DNA from: Dissulfuribacter thermophilus | GTDB lineage: Bacteria; Desulfobacterota; Dissulfuribacteria; Dissulfuribacterales; Dissulfuribacteraceae | Reading direction: 5' to 3' | Assembly: GCF_001687335.1 (NCBI RefSeq) | Contig: NZ_MAGO01000001.1 | Location: 365,498 to 429,497, forward strand | DNA: 64,000 nucleotides | Shown: positions 1 to 8,616 of the stretch, piece after piece | Position numbering within the stretch: position 1 is the first letter of the stretch | Layout of the letters: the number at the start of each line of letters is the position of its first letter | Translations under genes and position numbers: made by a program | Notes under the pieces: generated by a model | Told to the model about the DNA's origin: nothing | What the model saw: only the letters and a program-made list of their open reading frames with translations | The model's database searches: none

Positions 1-2256
1 AACGCAGCTATAAAGCACGGTACTCATCCTGCCAAATGGACATATGAAAATATTGATTACATGCGCGATCAGCTCAAGAAGCTGGGTTTCTCCTATGACT
101 GGTCCCGGGAGATCGCCACATGCGATTCCTCGTATTACAAGTGGGAGCAACTGTTTTTCTTGGAGATGCTAGAGAAGGGACTCGTTTATAGGAAGAAGTC
201 TAAGGTCAATTGGTGTGAGGGTTGTCAGACTGTACTTGCTAATGAGCAGGTTATTGACGGAGAGTGCTGGCGTTGTGGTAAAGAGGTAGTCGAACAGGAA
301 AGAGAGGGCTGGTTTTTCAAGATAACTCAATATGCTGAAGAACTCTTGTCGTGTATTGATTCGCTAAAGGGTTGGCCTGAAAAGGTCCTTACAATGCAAA
401 AGAACTGGATTGGCAAGAGTGTTGGCGCCGAGATAGAATTCCCCATCGATGGAAGAGATGAATCCATCAAGATCTTCACTACCAGACCTGATACCCTCTT
501 TGGTGTTACTTTCATGAGCATATCCCCTGAACATCCCATGTGTATGAGCCTGGCCAGTGGCACAGCTGAGGAGGCTAAAGTTAGGGAGTTCTGTGAACGC
601 TGGAAGCGTATCCCTAAACGCGAGCTACAGATGGAGGAAAAAGAAAAAGAAGGGGTGTTTACTGGTGCCTATGCAATAAACCCAGTTACACAAGAGAAGG
701 TACCAATCTTTGTGGCAAATTTCGTCCTGATGGATTATGGCACTGGTGCTGTAATGGCAGTACCAGCCCATGATCAGAGAGACTTTGAGTTCGCAAAAAA
801 GTACTCCCTTCCCATAAAGGTGGTTATACAACCTGAAGGTACGGAGCTGTCGCCTGATTCAATGGAAGAGGCCTGGGAAGGGCCAGGAGTGCTAGTTAAT
901 TCTGGCAAATTTTCTGGTTTGAAGAGCCGTGATGCAAAGGAGGCCATAGTAAAATTTCTTGAAAAGGAAGGCATTGGAAGAAAGAAGGTTAGCTTTAGAC
1001 TAAGGGACTGGGGTATATCAAGGCAACGCTACTGGGGTACACCAATCCCTGTGATACACTGTGACAAGTGTGGCATAGTACCAGTTCCAAAAGAGGACCT
1101 ACCAGTAGAACTTCCTCTACATGCGGATCTTCTCGAAGGTGGAAGGAGCCCTCTTCCAGAACTGGATGAATTTGTAGATGTTGAGTGCCCCCAATGTGGT
1201 GGTCGGGCAAAAAGAGAGACAGATACCATGGACACGTTTGTCGAGTCCAGTTGGTATTTCTTGAGATATTCATGCCCTCATGAGGACTCAAAGCCCCTTG
1301 ATAGCCAAAGTGTGAAGGCCTGGCTTCCAGTGGATCAATATATAGGTGGAGTGGAACATGCAATACTTCACCTATTGTATTCACGCTTTTTTACTAAAGT
1401 ACTTAGAGATTTAGGGTATGTGGAAATTGATGAACCCTTTACCAATCTCCTCACTCAGGGCATGGTCTTAAAAGATGGGGCAAAAATGTCCAAGTCTAAG
1501 GGTAATGTTGTAGACCCTGATGCAATGATAAAGGCCTATGGCGCCGATACTGTGAGGGTCTTTATACTCTTTGCTGCTCCACCTGAAAGAGACCTCGAGT
1601 GGAGTGATACTGGCATTGAAGGGGCCCACAGGTTCCTCACAAGGCTTTGGAGACTTGTTACGGAAAATCTTGATGATTTGAAAGAGGCTAAATGCGACCA
1701 TGAACTCCTAACAAGTGCCTCAGAGCAGGATAAGAGGCTTAAGGCCTTAAGGCAAAAGACTCATCAGACTATTTTGAAAGTCACTGAGGACTGCGAAAAG
1801 AGGTTACATTTCAATACCGCCATATCTGCCATTATGGAGCTTGTAAACGAGCTTTCCGGAGTCCTAGCTGAGGAAAAGACAAAGACCGAAAGAGACAAAG
1901 GGTTTTGGGCGGTTATAAAAGAGGCAGTAAATGCAGTGTTATTTTTACTGTCTCCCATGGCTCCACATATTACTGACGAACTCGCAGAGCTTATGGGAGA
2001 AGAGGTGCCTTTAGTAAATAGAAAGTGGCCAGTTGCAGATGAAGAGGTAGCAAAGAGCGATTCAGTGCAGATAGCAGTGCAGGTAAACGGCAAGTTGAGG
2101 GCAAAAATAGAGATTATGCGTAATGCCACAGAGGATGAAGTGAAACAGATGGCATTGGGAGATGAAAGGGTCAAGAGGCATACTGAGGGCAAGGCCATTA
2201 AAAAAGTGATATATGTCCCAGGAAGGTTGATTAATATCGTTGTGGGTGGAAAATAG
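1..2256 (+). CDS. leuS: Leucyl-tRNA synthetase, 5' end outside window
   Basis: Class I aminoacyl-tRNA synthetase that charges tRNA-Leu in the cytoplasm. The reading frame is open from base 1, so the gene starts upstream and about 70-80 residues, including the HIGH signature, are missing. Visible are a Cys4 zinc-type motif (near 210-275), the CP1 editing domain with TTRPDTLFG (near 480-510), a second Cys4 motif (near 1060-1200), the KMSKS signature at 1483-1497 and a C-terminal anticodon-binding region. The length seen, 751 residues, fits a full enzyme of about 825. It lies 4 bases before lptE, an arrangement suggesting co-transcription. Identification is secure. Confidence 0.97.
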   Translation, partial: NAAIKHGTHPAKWTYENIDYMRDQLKKLGFSYDWSREIATCDSSYYKWEQLFFLEMLEKGLVYRKKSKVNWCEGCQTVLANEQVIDGECWRCGKEVVEQEREGWFFKITQYAEELLSCIDSLKGWPEKVLTMQKNWIGKSVGAEIEFPIDGRDESIKIFTTRPDTLFGVTFMSISPEHPMCMSLASGTAEEAKVREFCERWKRIPKRELQMEEKEKEGVFTGAYAINPVTQEKVPIFVANFVLMDYGTGAVMAVPAHDQRDFEFAKKYSLPIKVVIQPEGTELSPDSMEEAWEGPGVLVNSGKFSGLKSRDAKEAIVKFLEKEGIGRKKVSFRLRDWGISRQRYWGTPIPVIHCDKCGIVPVPKEDLPVELPLHADLLEGGRSPLPELDEFVDVECPQCGGRAKRETDTMDTFVESSWYFLRYSCPHEDSKPLDSQSVKAWLPVDQYIGGVEHAILHLLYSRFFTKVLRDLGYVEIDEPFTNLLTQGMVLKDGAKMSKSKGNVVDPDAMIKAYGADTVRVFILFAAPPERDLEWSDTGIEGAHRFLTRLWRLVTENLDDLKEAKCDHELLTSASEQDKRLKALRQKTHQTILKVTEDCEKRLHFNTAISAIMELVNELSGVLAEEKTKTERDKGFWAVIKEAVNAVLFLLSPMAPHITDELAELMGEEVPLVNRKWPVADEEVAKSDSVQIAVQVNGKLRAKIEIMRNATEDEVKQMALGDERVKRHTEGKAIKKVIYVPGRLINIVVGGK

Positions 2257-2260
2257 TACT

Positions 2261-2788
2261 ATGTATTTTAAAAGCAGTAACTTGCCAATATTATTGCTGT
2301 TTGCAGTATCTATTATGCTCTTTTCCTGCGGGTACCACGTTGCTAAGAGGTCTTCGGCCATACCATCTTGGATGAAAAACGTGTATATCGAACCATTTGA
2401 AAATAATTCAAATGAACTCCTACTGGGTGCCTGGATAACTGAAGATCTCAGGCATGAATTTTTGAGGAGTTCCAGATTTGTATTGACTTCAAGAGATCAG
2501 GCCCATGTGATTATTAAGGGCAAAGTGGAAGAGGTTGAGACCAAAGGTCTATCATATGTGCGATATGACAGGGCAATTGAAAGGAGTGTCAAAGTAAAGA
2601 TCTCCTTTGATCTCATAGATGCAGCCACAGGTCAGTCTCTGTGGGGAGGTGGAGAATTAGAGAGAGAAGAGGCCTTTTCTGTAGGCACTGACGTAATGAA
2701 GACCCAGGGCCTCTTGAATGAGGCCCTGAGAAAATTAAGTCAAGATCTCTCTGAGATCCTGTATCACCGGTTAGAGGGAGTATATTAG
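2261..2788 (+). CDS. lptE: LPS-assembly lipoprotein LptE
   Basis: Outer-membrane lipoprotein that, in the family, plugs the LptD barrel and helps deliver lipopolysaccharide to the cell surface. The N-terminus has a hydrophobic signal followed by the lipobox LFSC and the family signature CGYHVA just after the lipidated cysteine. The rest (about 175 residues) matches the LptE length and contains the typical IYIEPFENN-like strand. I chose the ATG at 2261, four bases after the leuS stop; an in-frame upstream start at 2240 would overlap leuS and lengthen the signal. Its end overlaps the convergent rpsT gene by four bases. It also indicates an LPS-bearing outer membrane. Confidence 0.85.
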   Translation: MYFKSSNLPILLLFAVSIMLFSCGYHVAKRSSAIPSWMKNVYIEPFENNSNELLLGAWITEDLRHEFLRSSRFVLTSRDQAHVIIKGKVEEVETKGLSYVRYDRAIERSVKVKISFDLIDAATGQSLWGGGELEREEAFSVGTDVMKTQGLLNEALRKLSQDLSEILYHRLEGVY

Positions 2789-3057
2789 GAAGCCTTCTTT
2801 AAATTGTTGAGCTTCTTATAGAGTCGAGAGATTTTTCTTGCAGCAGTCTTCCAATGAAGCGTCCCTTTGCTTGCTGTCTTATCAATGAATTTCTGTGCTG
2901 CCTTCAGTTTCTCTTCTGCTGCGTTTAGATCCTTTGCCTTTAAAGATTCCTCAAAGGCACGAATAAGATTCTTAATCCTAGTCTTTCTAATCCTGTTTCT
3001 GAGGCGTCTTTTTTGGTTTTGACGCATACGTTTTAACGCAGACTTATGATTTGCCAC
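2785..3057 (-). CDS. rpsT: 30S ribosomal protein S20
   Basis: Small-subunit ribosomal protein that binds 16S rRNA. It has 90 residues, is highly basic and begins MANHKSALKRMRQ, the standard S20 N-terminus, followed by the usual three-helix lysine/arginine-rich body. The start is GTG at 3057, preceded on the minus strand by a strong GGAGGAAGG ribosome-binding sequence, which decides the start. It is transcribed alone, convergent with lptE. Confidence 0.96.
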   Translation of the reverse strand: MANHKSALKRMRQNQKRRLRNRIRKTRIKNLIRAFEESLKAKDLNAAEEKLKAAQKFIDKTASKGTLHWKTAARKISRLYKKLNNLKKAS

Positions 3058-3140
3058 GGGTTACCTTCCTCCAGTCATATTGTTAATGTCACGTACTACG
3101 TAACTTGGACAGCGTTATATACACCCAAGATGATTTCATG

Positions 3141-4250
3141 TCAATGAATTGATCCACTAATGGATTTTAAAACGTCTTCGTCTGTTACTTCTGGGGTTAT
3201 GACAGTCTTTCCAATTCCCTCAAGCAGTACAAAGTGGACTCTCCCCCCTTTGGCCTTTTTATCGTGCCGGATCTTTACGAGGATATCTTCTGGCGAGGTG
3301 CTGGCTGGTACTGTGTGGGGAAGCCCAAGATCTTTTATGAGATTAGTCAGCCTGTTGAAATCATCTTGGGCAAGGAGGCCTTTTTCCATTGATATTCTAC
3401 CTGCCGCCACCATACCAATAGCGACTGCCTCACCGTGGGTAATAGAGAAGTTACTAGATGCCTCTATGGCATGGCCTATAGTGTGACCAAAATTGAGGAT
3501 CCGCCTAAGGTCTCCTTCTTTTTCGTCAAGGGCTACTACTTGGGCCTTAATCTCACATGATCTCTTTACAATATAGGCTATTACTTCTGGTTCTAGGTTT
3601 TTGCATCCCTCATGGTTTTTTTCTAGGAAAGCAAAGAAATCTGCATCCCATATGGCACCGTATTTAATAACTTCCGCAAGTCCGTTGTTTAGTTCCTTTT
3701 GGGGTAGGGTAGCCAAAACCCCTATGTCACTTAATACCAAGCGGGGTTGATAGAAGGTACCCACTAGATTTTTCCCCTCTGGGAGGTCCACGCCGGTCTT
3801 TCCTCCAACTGAACTGTCTACTTGAGCAAGAAGAGTAGTTGGGATCTGAATAAATGGGATGCCCCTCATGTAGATAGAGGCGACGAAGCCGGCAACGTCA
3901 CCTGTGACTCCGCCACCAAGCGCAAGGATTACGCTCTGCCTGTCGGCCCCAAGTTCAACAAGCCTTCTTGTAATATCCTCCACTTGTTTAAGGTTCTTGG
4001 ATTGTTCTCCTGCTGGAAACACTATGCTTTTAACACTTAGACCTTCTCCGTTTAGCATTGCCTCGAGGTCGTGCCCTAATAGATCATAACAGTTGGAATC
4101 GGATATTAAAAAAAAGTCTCTTTTCCCGAATATGGACTCTATGTGTTTGCCTGCTTCACTCAGTACCCCTGGGCCAATCAGAATATCATAGGATCTATCG
4201 CCCAAATCCACGTTAACCGTGTGCCAAACAAATGAATCTGGAAGTTTCAT
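3141..4250 (-). CDS. aroB: 3-Dehydroquinate synthase
   Basis: Converts DAHP to 3-dehydroquinate, the second step of the shikimate pathway, using NAD and a divalent metal. The 369-residue length is normal. Visible signatures are the glycine-rich NAD-binding segment LGGGVTGDVAGF, QIPTTLLAQVDSSVGGKTGV and the metal-binding RILNFGHTIGHAIE with HGEAVAIGM. The ATG at 4250 is preceded by AGGAGG. The frame stays open for about 50 codons upstream but has no start codon there, so the annotated start is kept. It is transcribed divergently from the lipoprotein gene at 4568. Confidence 0.97.
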   Translation of the reverse strand: MKLPDSFVWHTVNVDLGDRSYDILIGPGVLSEAGKHIESIFGKRDFFLISDSNCYDLLGHDLEAMLNGEGLSVKSIVFPAGEQSKNLKQVEDITRRLVELGADRQSVILALGGGVTGDVAGFVASIYMRGIPFIQIPTTLLAQVDSSVGGKTGVDLPEGKNLVGTFYQPRLVLSDIGVLATLPQKELNNGLAEVIKYGAIWDADFFAFLEKNHEGCKNLEPEVIAYIVKRSCEIKAQVVALDEKEGDLRRILNFGHTIGHAIEASSNFSITHGEAVAIGMVAAGRISMEKGLLAQDDFNRLTNLIKDLGLPHTVPASTSPEDILVKIRHDKKAKGGRVHFVLLEGIGKTVITPEVTDEDVLKSISGSIH

Positions 4251-4567
4251 AGCGCCTCCTTTTAGACCAACTATTTTAAAGCAATTTAGGGCAAGTGCAA
4301 TTAGCCATCCATCAAAAGGTGCCGGAGGATTTGTAATAAAGGTGAAACCTTGTAATTCACCAAATATGCCTGTTTGGGCGATTTTTGTTATAGAGGACCT
4401 TGAGTGGATATAAAATTTCTGAGATCAATTTTGGTGATACACGTCTACTATGACGTGCAGAATTCAGTTATTAGTCTTTTTAAAATCATGTTACATTTTA
4501 GAGGCCGTTGAATTTCGATGTCTTTAAAAATTTGATATGTTGTTTGGGTAAAACAACAGGGGATGAA
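4251..4567. other. Divergent intergenic region
   Basis: This spacer of about 317 bases lies between the divergent starts of aroB and the lipoprotein gene and must carry both promoters. The aroB ribosome-binding site AGGAGG lies at its left end and an AGGGGATG-type site at its right end. I recognise no RNA gene or repeat in it. Confidence 0.4.
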
Positions 4568-5347
4568 ATGGTGTACAGGTATTGGATTTGTTTTTTGTTT
4601 ATTGTCCTCCAGTTAGTAGCTTGCTCCCCTAAGGCTGACATTGGCAAATACGATCTATTAAAACTACAAAAAAAGGGTGAAGATCTAGATGCCCTGCGGA
4701 ATCAATCTCTAAAAGTTCAGGCAGTTCATGCCAGGGGCTGGGCTAAGGTCTGGGTAAATGGTAAGGAGAATCCATCTTTAAAAACGGATATCCTATGGGC
4801 TAAGGATGAAGATGGCAAAGCTAGATTCAAGGTTTCAGGCTATGGTCCATTTTCTATTACTGTATTTGAGGCCAGTTACCAGGAAGGTATATTTAGTCTG
4901 ACATTACCCAAGGACCGTGCTGTATTTGTAAATGGTCAAGGGGATAAAGAGGTAACTAGATGTATTGAAGGTATAGTTACTAGATTAATATTTGATCCTT
5001 GGGGTATCTCGGTCTATGGAGCTCCAGACATCAAACCACTATCGCCTAATGGCCTGATGGTGCTCTCTAGGGTATGTGACAGCGCTATTGAGGCAAGTTT
5101 TAAAGACGATTTAACACCTGTATCATTAAAGATAAAAAATATGGAAATTTCATACAATCTTCCCCGCTTCTTAAAGGCTGGAATTTACGTAAACGACATT
5201 TTTATTACCGTATCCTTCGAATTAGATGAATTAGAGTATTTGAAGAGAAGCGAAATTGAATGGGGGGGAGATGAGGTCATTTTAAAAGATTTTCGTGTTT
5301 ATCCAATATCAGTCCTCTTGGATGAGATCAAGGGAATTAAGCCATAA
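4568..5347 (+). CDS. Predicted lipoprotein of unknown function
   Basis: A 259-residue protein with a strong hydrophobic N-terminus (YRYWICFLFIVLQLV) ending in the lipobox LVAC, so it should be a membrane-anchored lipoprotein. The ATG at 4568 is chosen because it directly precedes the signal and has a purine-rich site before it; the frame is open back to 4508. The body is rich in beta-type segments (VHARGWAKVWVNG, GYGPFSITVFEA), resembling the LolB/DUF4292 class of lipid-binding outer-membrane lipoproteins, but I see no decisive motif. It is followed after 80 bases by cutA and is divergent from aroB. Family placement is an inference. Confidence 0.6.
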   Translation: MVYRYWICFLFIVLQLVACSPKADIGKYDLLKLQKKGEDLDALRNQSLKVQAVHARGWAKVWVNGKENPSLKTDILWAKDEDGKARFKVSGYGPFSITVFEASYQEGIFSLTLPKDRAVFVNGQGDKEVTRCIEGIVTRLIFDPWGISVYGAPDIKPLSPNGLMVLSRVCDSAIEASFKDDLTPVSLKIKNMEISYNLPRFLKAGIYVNDIFITVSFELDELEYLKRSEIEWGGDEVILKDFRVYPISVLLDEIKGIKP

Positions 5348-5427
5348 TCTGGGATGATGCCTTGACAACTTTTTCTCAGCTACTATGTTTGGGCCAAAGA
5401 TCCTATAAAATATGTGGTTAATTTGCC

Positions 5428-5766
5428 ATGGACAAGTCCGATTCAGTCATCAGGATATTAACTACGACTTCTAATAAAGAAGAGGCTGAACGAATAGGAA
5501 AGGCCCTTGTAGAAGAGGGGCTATGTGCGTGCGTGCAAGTTTACGGTCCGATCCTTAGTATTTATCCCTGGAAGGGAAATGTTGAAAGGGATGAAGAATG
5601 GGTGCTAAGCATTAAAACCCTGGGAGACAAATATAAAGCCTGTGAGGCTGAAATCACTAGGCTTCATTCATACGAGGTGCCGCAGATTCTTGCCTTTCAA
5701 GCGGAAGCGGTATCCCAACCGTATTTAGAATGGATGAAGGCCTGGATCAGTGAAAATGAGGGTTGA
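5428..5766 (+). CDS. cutA: Divalent-cation tolerance protein CutA1
   Basis: Small trimeric ferredoxin-fold protein linked to copper and other divalent-metal tolerance; its exact biochemical role is unsettled. The sequence of 112 residues shows the family pattern: [21 protein letters not shown], the cysteine pair CACVQ, IYPWKG and EEWVLSIKT, then the C-terminal QPYLEWM. The stop codon lies one base before the hisI start, so the two genes are probably co-translated. Cytoplasmic; no signal peptide. Confidence 0.92.
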   Translation: MDKSDSVIRILTTTSNKEEAERIGKALVEEGLCACVQVYGPILSIYPWKGNVERDEEWVLSIKTLGDKYKACEAEITRLHSYEVPQILAFQAEAVSQPYLEWMKAWISENEG

Positions 5767-5767
5767 C

Positions 5768-6160
5768 ATGGGAAAAGAGGTCATAAAGCAATTGAATTTC
5801 GAAAAAACCGGGGGGCTAATCCCTGTAATTGCCCAGGACTATGAAACTGGCGAGGTCCTGATGCTGGCCTATATGAATGAAGAGGCCTTTAATAAGACTC
5901 TTGAAACTTCTAAGGCCCATTACTGGAGCAGATCTAGGGGAAAACTCTGGTTAAAGGGAGAAGAATCGGGTCACGTTCAGCTTGTAAAAGAGATCTTAGT
6001 AGACTGTGATGGAGATACACTTTTACTTAAGGTAGAACAGATCGGCGGAGCTGCGTGCCATAAGGGATATAAAAGCTGTTTTTTCAGGCGCATTGAAGAT
6101 GGAGATGCAAAGATAATTTCAAAACAGGTATTTGATCCAAAGGAGAAATATAAAAAGTGA
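5768..6160 (+). CDS. hisI: Phosphoribosyl-AMP cyclohydrolase
   Basis: Third step of histidine biosynthesis, opening the purine ring of PR-AMP. It is a stand-alone cyclohydrolase of about 130 residues without a fused HisE domain. It shows the family motifs [23 protein letters not shown], the metal-binding DCDGD and the cysteine-rich [12 protein letters not shown]. The ATG at 5768 is preferred over the in-frame GTG at 5750 because GAGGG sits five bases before it and it starts just after the cutA stop. It overlaps the GTG of hisG by four bases (GTGA), implying translational coupling. Confidence 0.94.
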   Translation: MGKEVIKQLNFEKTGGLIPVIAQDYETGEVLMLAYMNEEAFNKTLETSKAHYWSRSRGKLWLKGEESGHVQLVKEILVDCDGDTLLLKVEQIGGAACHKGYKSCFFRRIEDGDAKIISKQVFDPKEKYKK

Positions 6161-7029
6161 ATAGACTTAAGTTAGGTATACCTAAAGGGAGTCTGGAAAA
6201 GGCGACTATTGATCTTTTTGCAAAATCAGGCTGGAGAATAGAGGTACATCATAGGAGTTATTTCCCTGACATCGATGACGATGAGATAGAGTGTAGCATC
6301 TGTCGTGCTCAGGAAATGAGTAGATATGTGGAGCAAGGCACCCTTGATGTTGGAATAACTGGTAAGGACTGGATACTTGAGAACGATTCAGATGTGGTAG
6401 TGGTATGCGACCTTGTCTATTCTAAGGTCTCCAAGAGACCAGCTCGTTGGGTGCTAGCTGTACCTGGTGATTCAGGGATAGAGAAAGTGGAAGACCTTGA
6501 AGGTAAAAAAGTTGCAACAGAGCTGGTCAATTTTACCAAGAGATATTTCAAAGAACGTGGTGTGAACGTCCAGGTAGAATTTTCCTGGGGGGCCACAGAG
6601 GCAAAGGTAGTAAGCGGGCTATGTGATGCCATAGTTGAAGTGACGGAGACTGGGAGTACGATCAGGGCCCATGGGTTAAAGATAATTGAAGAACTCATGG
6701 AGTCTAATCCCAGGCTTATAGCCAACAAAGAGGCCATTAAAGACCCATGGAAGAGTGCCAAAATTGAACAGATAGCAATGCTTCTTCAGGGTGCCCTTGA
6801 GGCCCATAGACTGGTAGGTCTAAAAATGAACTGCCCCAAAGCTACTTTAAATGAAGTTGTTGGACTCCTTCCAAGCCTCAACGCACCCACGGTATCACCG
6901 CTCTATGATGAAAAGTGGTGTTCTATAGAGACAGTTGTGGATGAAAAGGAAGTAAGAGAGCTTATACCAAAGTTAAAAGCTCTGGGTGCAGAAGGCATTA
7001 TTGAATATTCACTGAATAAGGTTCTTTGA
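6157..7029 (+). CDS. hisG: ATP phosphoribosyltransferase, long form
   Basis: First and feedback-regulated step of histidine biosynthesis, joining ATP and PRPP. The 290-residue length indicates the long form with a C-terminal ACT-like histidine-binding domain (about residues 215-290), so no HisZ partner is needed. Recognisable are [10 protein letters not shown], the phosphate-binding [10 protein letters not shown] and the PRPP-loop region [18 protein letters not shown]. The start is GTG at 6157 within the hisI stop. No terminator is obvious after it. Confidence 0.95.
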   Translation: MNRLKLGIPKGSLEKATIDLFAKSGWRIEVHHRSYFPDIDDDEIECSICRAQEMSRYVEQGTLDVGITGKDWILENDSDVVVVCDLVYSKVSKRPARWVLAVPGDSGIEKVEDLEGKKVATELVNFTKRYFKERGVNVQVEFSWGATEAKVVSGLCDAIVEVTETGSTIRAHGLKIIEELMESNPRLIANKEAIKDPWKSAKIEQIAMLLQGALEAHRLVGLKMNCPKATLNEVVGLLPSLNAPTVSPLYDEKWCSIETVVDEKEVRELIPKLKALGAEGIIEYSLNKVL

Positions 7030-7259
7030 TTCTTTTAAAGATTGACAGATGGTTGTGCTCTGTGCTTTGAGGGGAAATTTTGACATTATTTACGGCCCCA
7101 AGGCTTATTATCCATCCAAGTCGTTTACTTTGCGCTGATCTCTGAGAGCAAATTTCGTGTTTTTGGGGAGGTAATTGAAATTTCCCCTCGTGGCCTATAC
7201 TTAGCCTGGTCTCGCACGCCTTACTTCAATTTCGTGGCCGATCGGATACATTGTGTGAT

Positions 7260-7880
7260 ATGAGGATATTAAGAGCCGATTTAGAGGTTTGTGCCTTTAA
7301 GAATAAGCAGTTTCCAGAGAATGATCCAGGGGAGATCGCCTTTGCAGGGAGATCTAACGTTGGTAAATCCTCTCTTTTGAATAAAATTATGGGGCGGCGA
7401 AAACTCGTAAAGGTCAGTAGTCGTCCAGGTTTTACCCAAAGCATAAATTTTTTCTCAGTCTCTGTAAGACAGGGGGATCAGGAAGGAAATGGTTATCTCG
7501 TAGATCTTCCAGGCTATGGCTATGCAAAGGCTCCACGGTCTGTAATCAAGAGGTGGGAACGCCTTATAGGAGACTATTTTTCCTCTGGAAGAAGAATACT
7601 TGCGGTAGTCACAATCTTTGATATACGACGGACTCCGGATCATCTAGACCTTGAATTGGTGTCGTTTTTAAGGTTTCACTCTATTCCTATTGTTCCGGTA
7701 TTCAATAAATGTGACAAGCTTAGTGGAAGCTCTCTTTTTAAGAGAACAAGGGACCTATGGGAGTCCCTTGGACGCTTCGGATTTGATGAATTCGACGACA
7801 CCTCTGTCTTCTGCGTATCAGCAAGGACTGGTGCCGGAATTGAGAGGCTAAAACAAGAAATTTTTAGTTCATTTTTATAA
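7260..7880 (+). CDS. engB: Ribosome biogenesis GTPase YsxC/EngB
   Basis: Essential GTPase of the TRAFAC class that assists large-subunit assembly. It has about 206 residues with G1 GRSNVGKSSLL, G2 region SSRPGFTQSINFF, G3 DLPGYGYA and G4 NKCDKL in order. The ATG at 7260 is preferred to the in-frame TTG at 7251. The 230 bases before it hold no gene I recognise. It is followed by the convergent small ORF at 7901. Confidence 0.93.
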   Translation: MRILRADLEVCAFKNKQFPENDPGEIAFAGRSNVGKSSLLNKIMGRRKLVKVSSRPGFTQSINFFSVSVRQGDQEGNGYLVDLPGYGYAKAPRSVIKRWERLIGDYFSSGRRILAVVTIFDIRRTPDHLDLELVSFLRFHSIPIVPVFNKCDKLSGSSLFKRTRDLWESLGRFGFDEFDDTSVFCVSARTGAGIERLKQEIFSSFL

Positions 7881-7900
7881 CGTACTGAAACTGCTGGTGT

Positions 7901-8044
7901 TTAATCTTTAGTCTTCTTTTTGGGTCGAGACCCGACCTCGCAGCTTGGTGCAGCTCATGTAGGCACCCCAAGGCGCGGAAGTACCCATTTATTTAGGGCA
8001 AACCAGCCAACAATAATAAGAATCAGGGTCAAAATCTCGTCCAT
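7901..8044 (-). CDS. Candidate small membrane selenoprotein (in-frame UGA)
   Basis: ATG at 8044 has AAGGAG seven bases before it. The frame encodes 29 residues (MDEILTLILIIVGW, then FALNKWVLPRLGVPT), a UGA at 7957-7955, then AAPSCEVGSRPKKKTKD and TAA at 7903-7901, 47 residues if UGA is read through. The N-terminus is one membrane helix. The UGA codon lies five residues before a cysteine (U-A-A-P-S-C), a redox-like arrangement. Twenty-two bases after the UGA the message forms a hairpin with stem GGUCG/CGACC and loop GGUCU, the same apical loop as the E. coli fdhF SECIS. If UGA is a stop, the product is a 29-residue membrane peptide. It follows the MerR-1 gene in the NrfD-1 unit. Confidence 0.7.
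7923..7937 (-). promoter_or_regulatory. SECIS-like hairpin inside the small ORF
   Basis: Read on the minus strand, GGTCG-GGTCT-CGACC forms a perfect five-base-pair stem with a five-base loop. It lies 17 bases from the UGA codon to the stem and 22 bases to the loop. Bacterial SECIS elements sit immediately after the Sec codon inside the coding region, and the bulged/apical GGU(C)U bases are those bound by SelB in E. coli. The match is by eye; no folding was run. Confidence 0.6.
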
Positions 8045-8137
8045 ATCAAGCTCCTTAATATTTGACTGCTTGTTACAATAATAACTTTGACCCCTGATTG
8101 CAACTTTCAGGTGTCCGTCTGCCCCAAAATTTAGTGT

Positions 8138-8551
8138 TTAATGACCCCTTTCCTTGAAGAGGCCATATGCCTTATAGGCAGTGCAGGTCTTTCGTTTTTC
8201 CGTGGGACAATTTACGATATTCCAGCACCCAGTAAATTCTAGGAGCTTCTTGATCCCAGCGATGCTTATCCCCTGATCATGAATCATTGAACGAATACAG
8301 GTTATCCATTGAAGATCATTGAGAGAAAAATAGCGTCTTCGACCTTTTCTGAGTGGTTTTATCAGACCTTCTTTTTCATATATCCTCAATGTTCTGGGAT
8401 GAACTTCCAGCATGTTAGAGGCCGTGCCTATTGTGAAGATTGGCTGGTCAGGATCAATTCCTTCAACTGCCTGCCAAATTCCAGCATCTTCGAGTTGTGG
8501 GCCAAGATCTCCGTCTCTTTGATTTACTGCTTTTTCAAATGACAAAGCCAT
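8138..8551 (-). CDS. MerR-family regulator with C-terminal cysteine motif (MerR-1)
   Basis: DNA-binding regulator of 137 residues. After about 38 variable residues comes a MerR-type winged helix (FTIGTASNMLEVHPRTLRIY, EKEGLIKPLRKGRRRYFSLND), closest in style to HspR. The C-terminus carries GCWNIVNCP and a further cysteine (KRKTC), a pattern shared with the two other MerR genes at 16533 and 43525. The cysteines may bind a metal or sense redox state, which is an inference. It follows NrfD-1, separated by a stable hairpin, and precedes the candidate selenoprotein, so it probably controls this unit. Confidence 0.85.
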   Translation of the reverse strand: MALSFEKAVNQRDGDLGPQLEDAGIWQAVEGIDPDQPIFTIGTASNMLEVHPRTLRIYEKEGLIKPLRKGRRRYFSLNDLQWITCIRSMIHDQGISIAGIKKLLEFTGCWNIVNCPTEKRKTCTAYKAYGLFKERGH

Positions 8552-8579
8552 CTTGCTTTACCTTCCTTTCCTGGTCTAT

Positions 8580-8603
8580 GGACCTGGGGGAGACCCCAGG
8601 TCC
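8580..8603 (-). other. Intercistronic hairpin between NrfD-1 and MerR-1
   Basis: GGACCTGGGG and CCCCAGGTCC form a perfect ten-base-pair stem with a four-base loop, just after the NrfD-1 stop. No T-run follows on the minus strand, so it is more likely a partial attenuator or an mRNA-stabilising element than a full terminator. A similar GGACCCCAGG/CCTGGGGTCC hairpin lies downstream of the third MerR gene. Confidence 0.6.
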
Positions 8604-8616
8604 CAATGTTTATTTT

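Noticed and set aside
4251..4430. Open frame on the minus strand extending aroB upstream by about 50 codons
   Set aside because: It has no ATG, GTG or TTG with a ribosome-binding site, and aroB already has AGGAGG before its ATG and a normal family length.
7030..7259. Possible 6S-type or other small RNA between hisG and engB
   Set aside because: Some pairing is present (GGGGAGG/CCCCTC), but no 6S consensus or other known RNA signature could be recognised.
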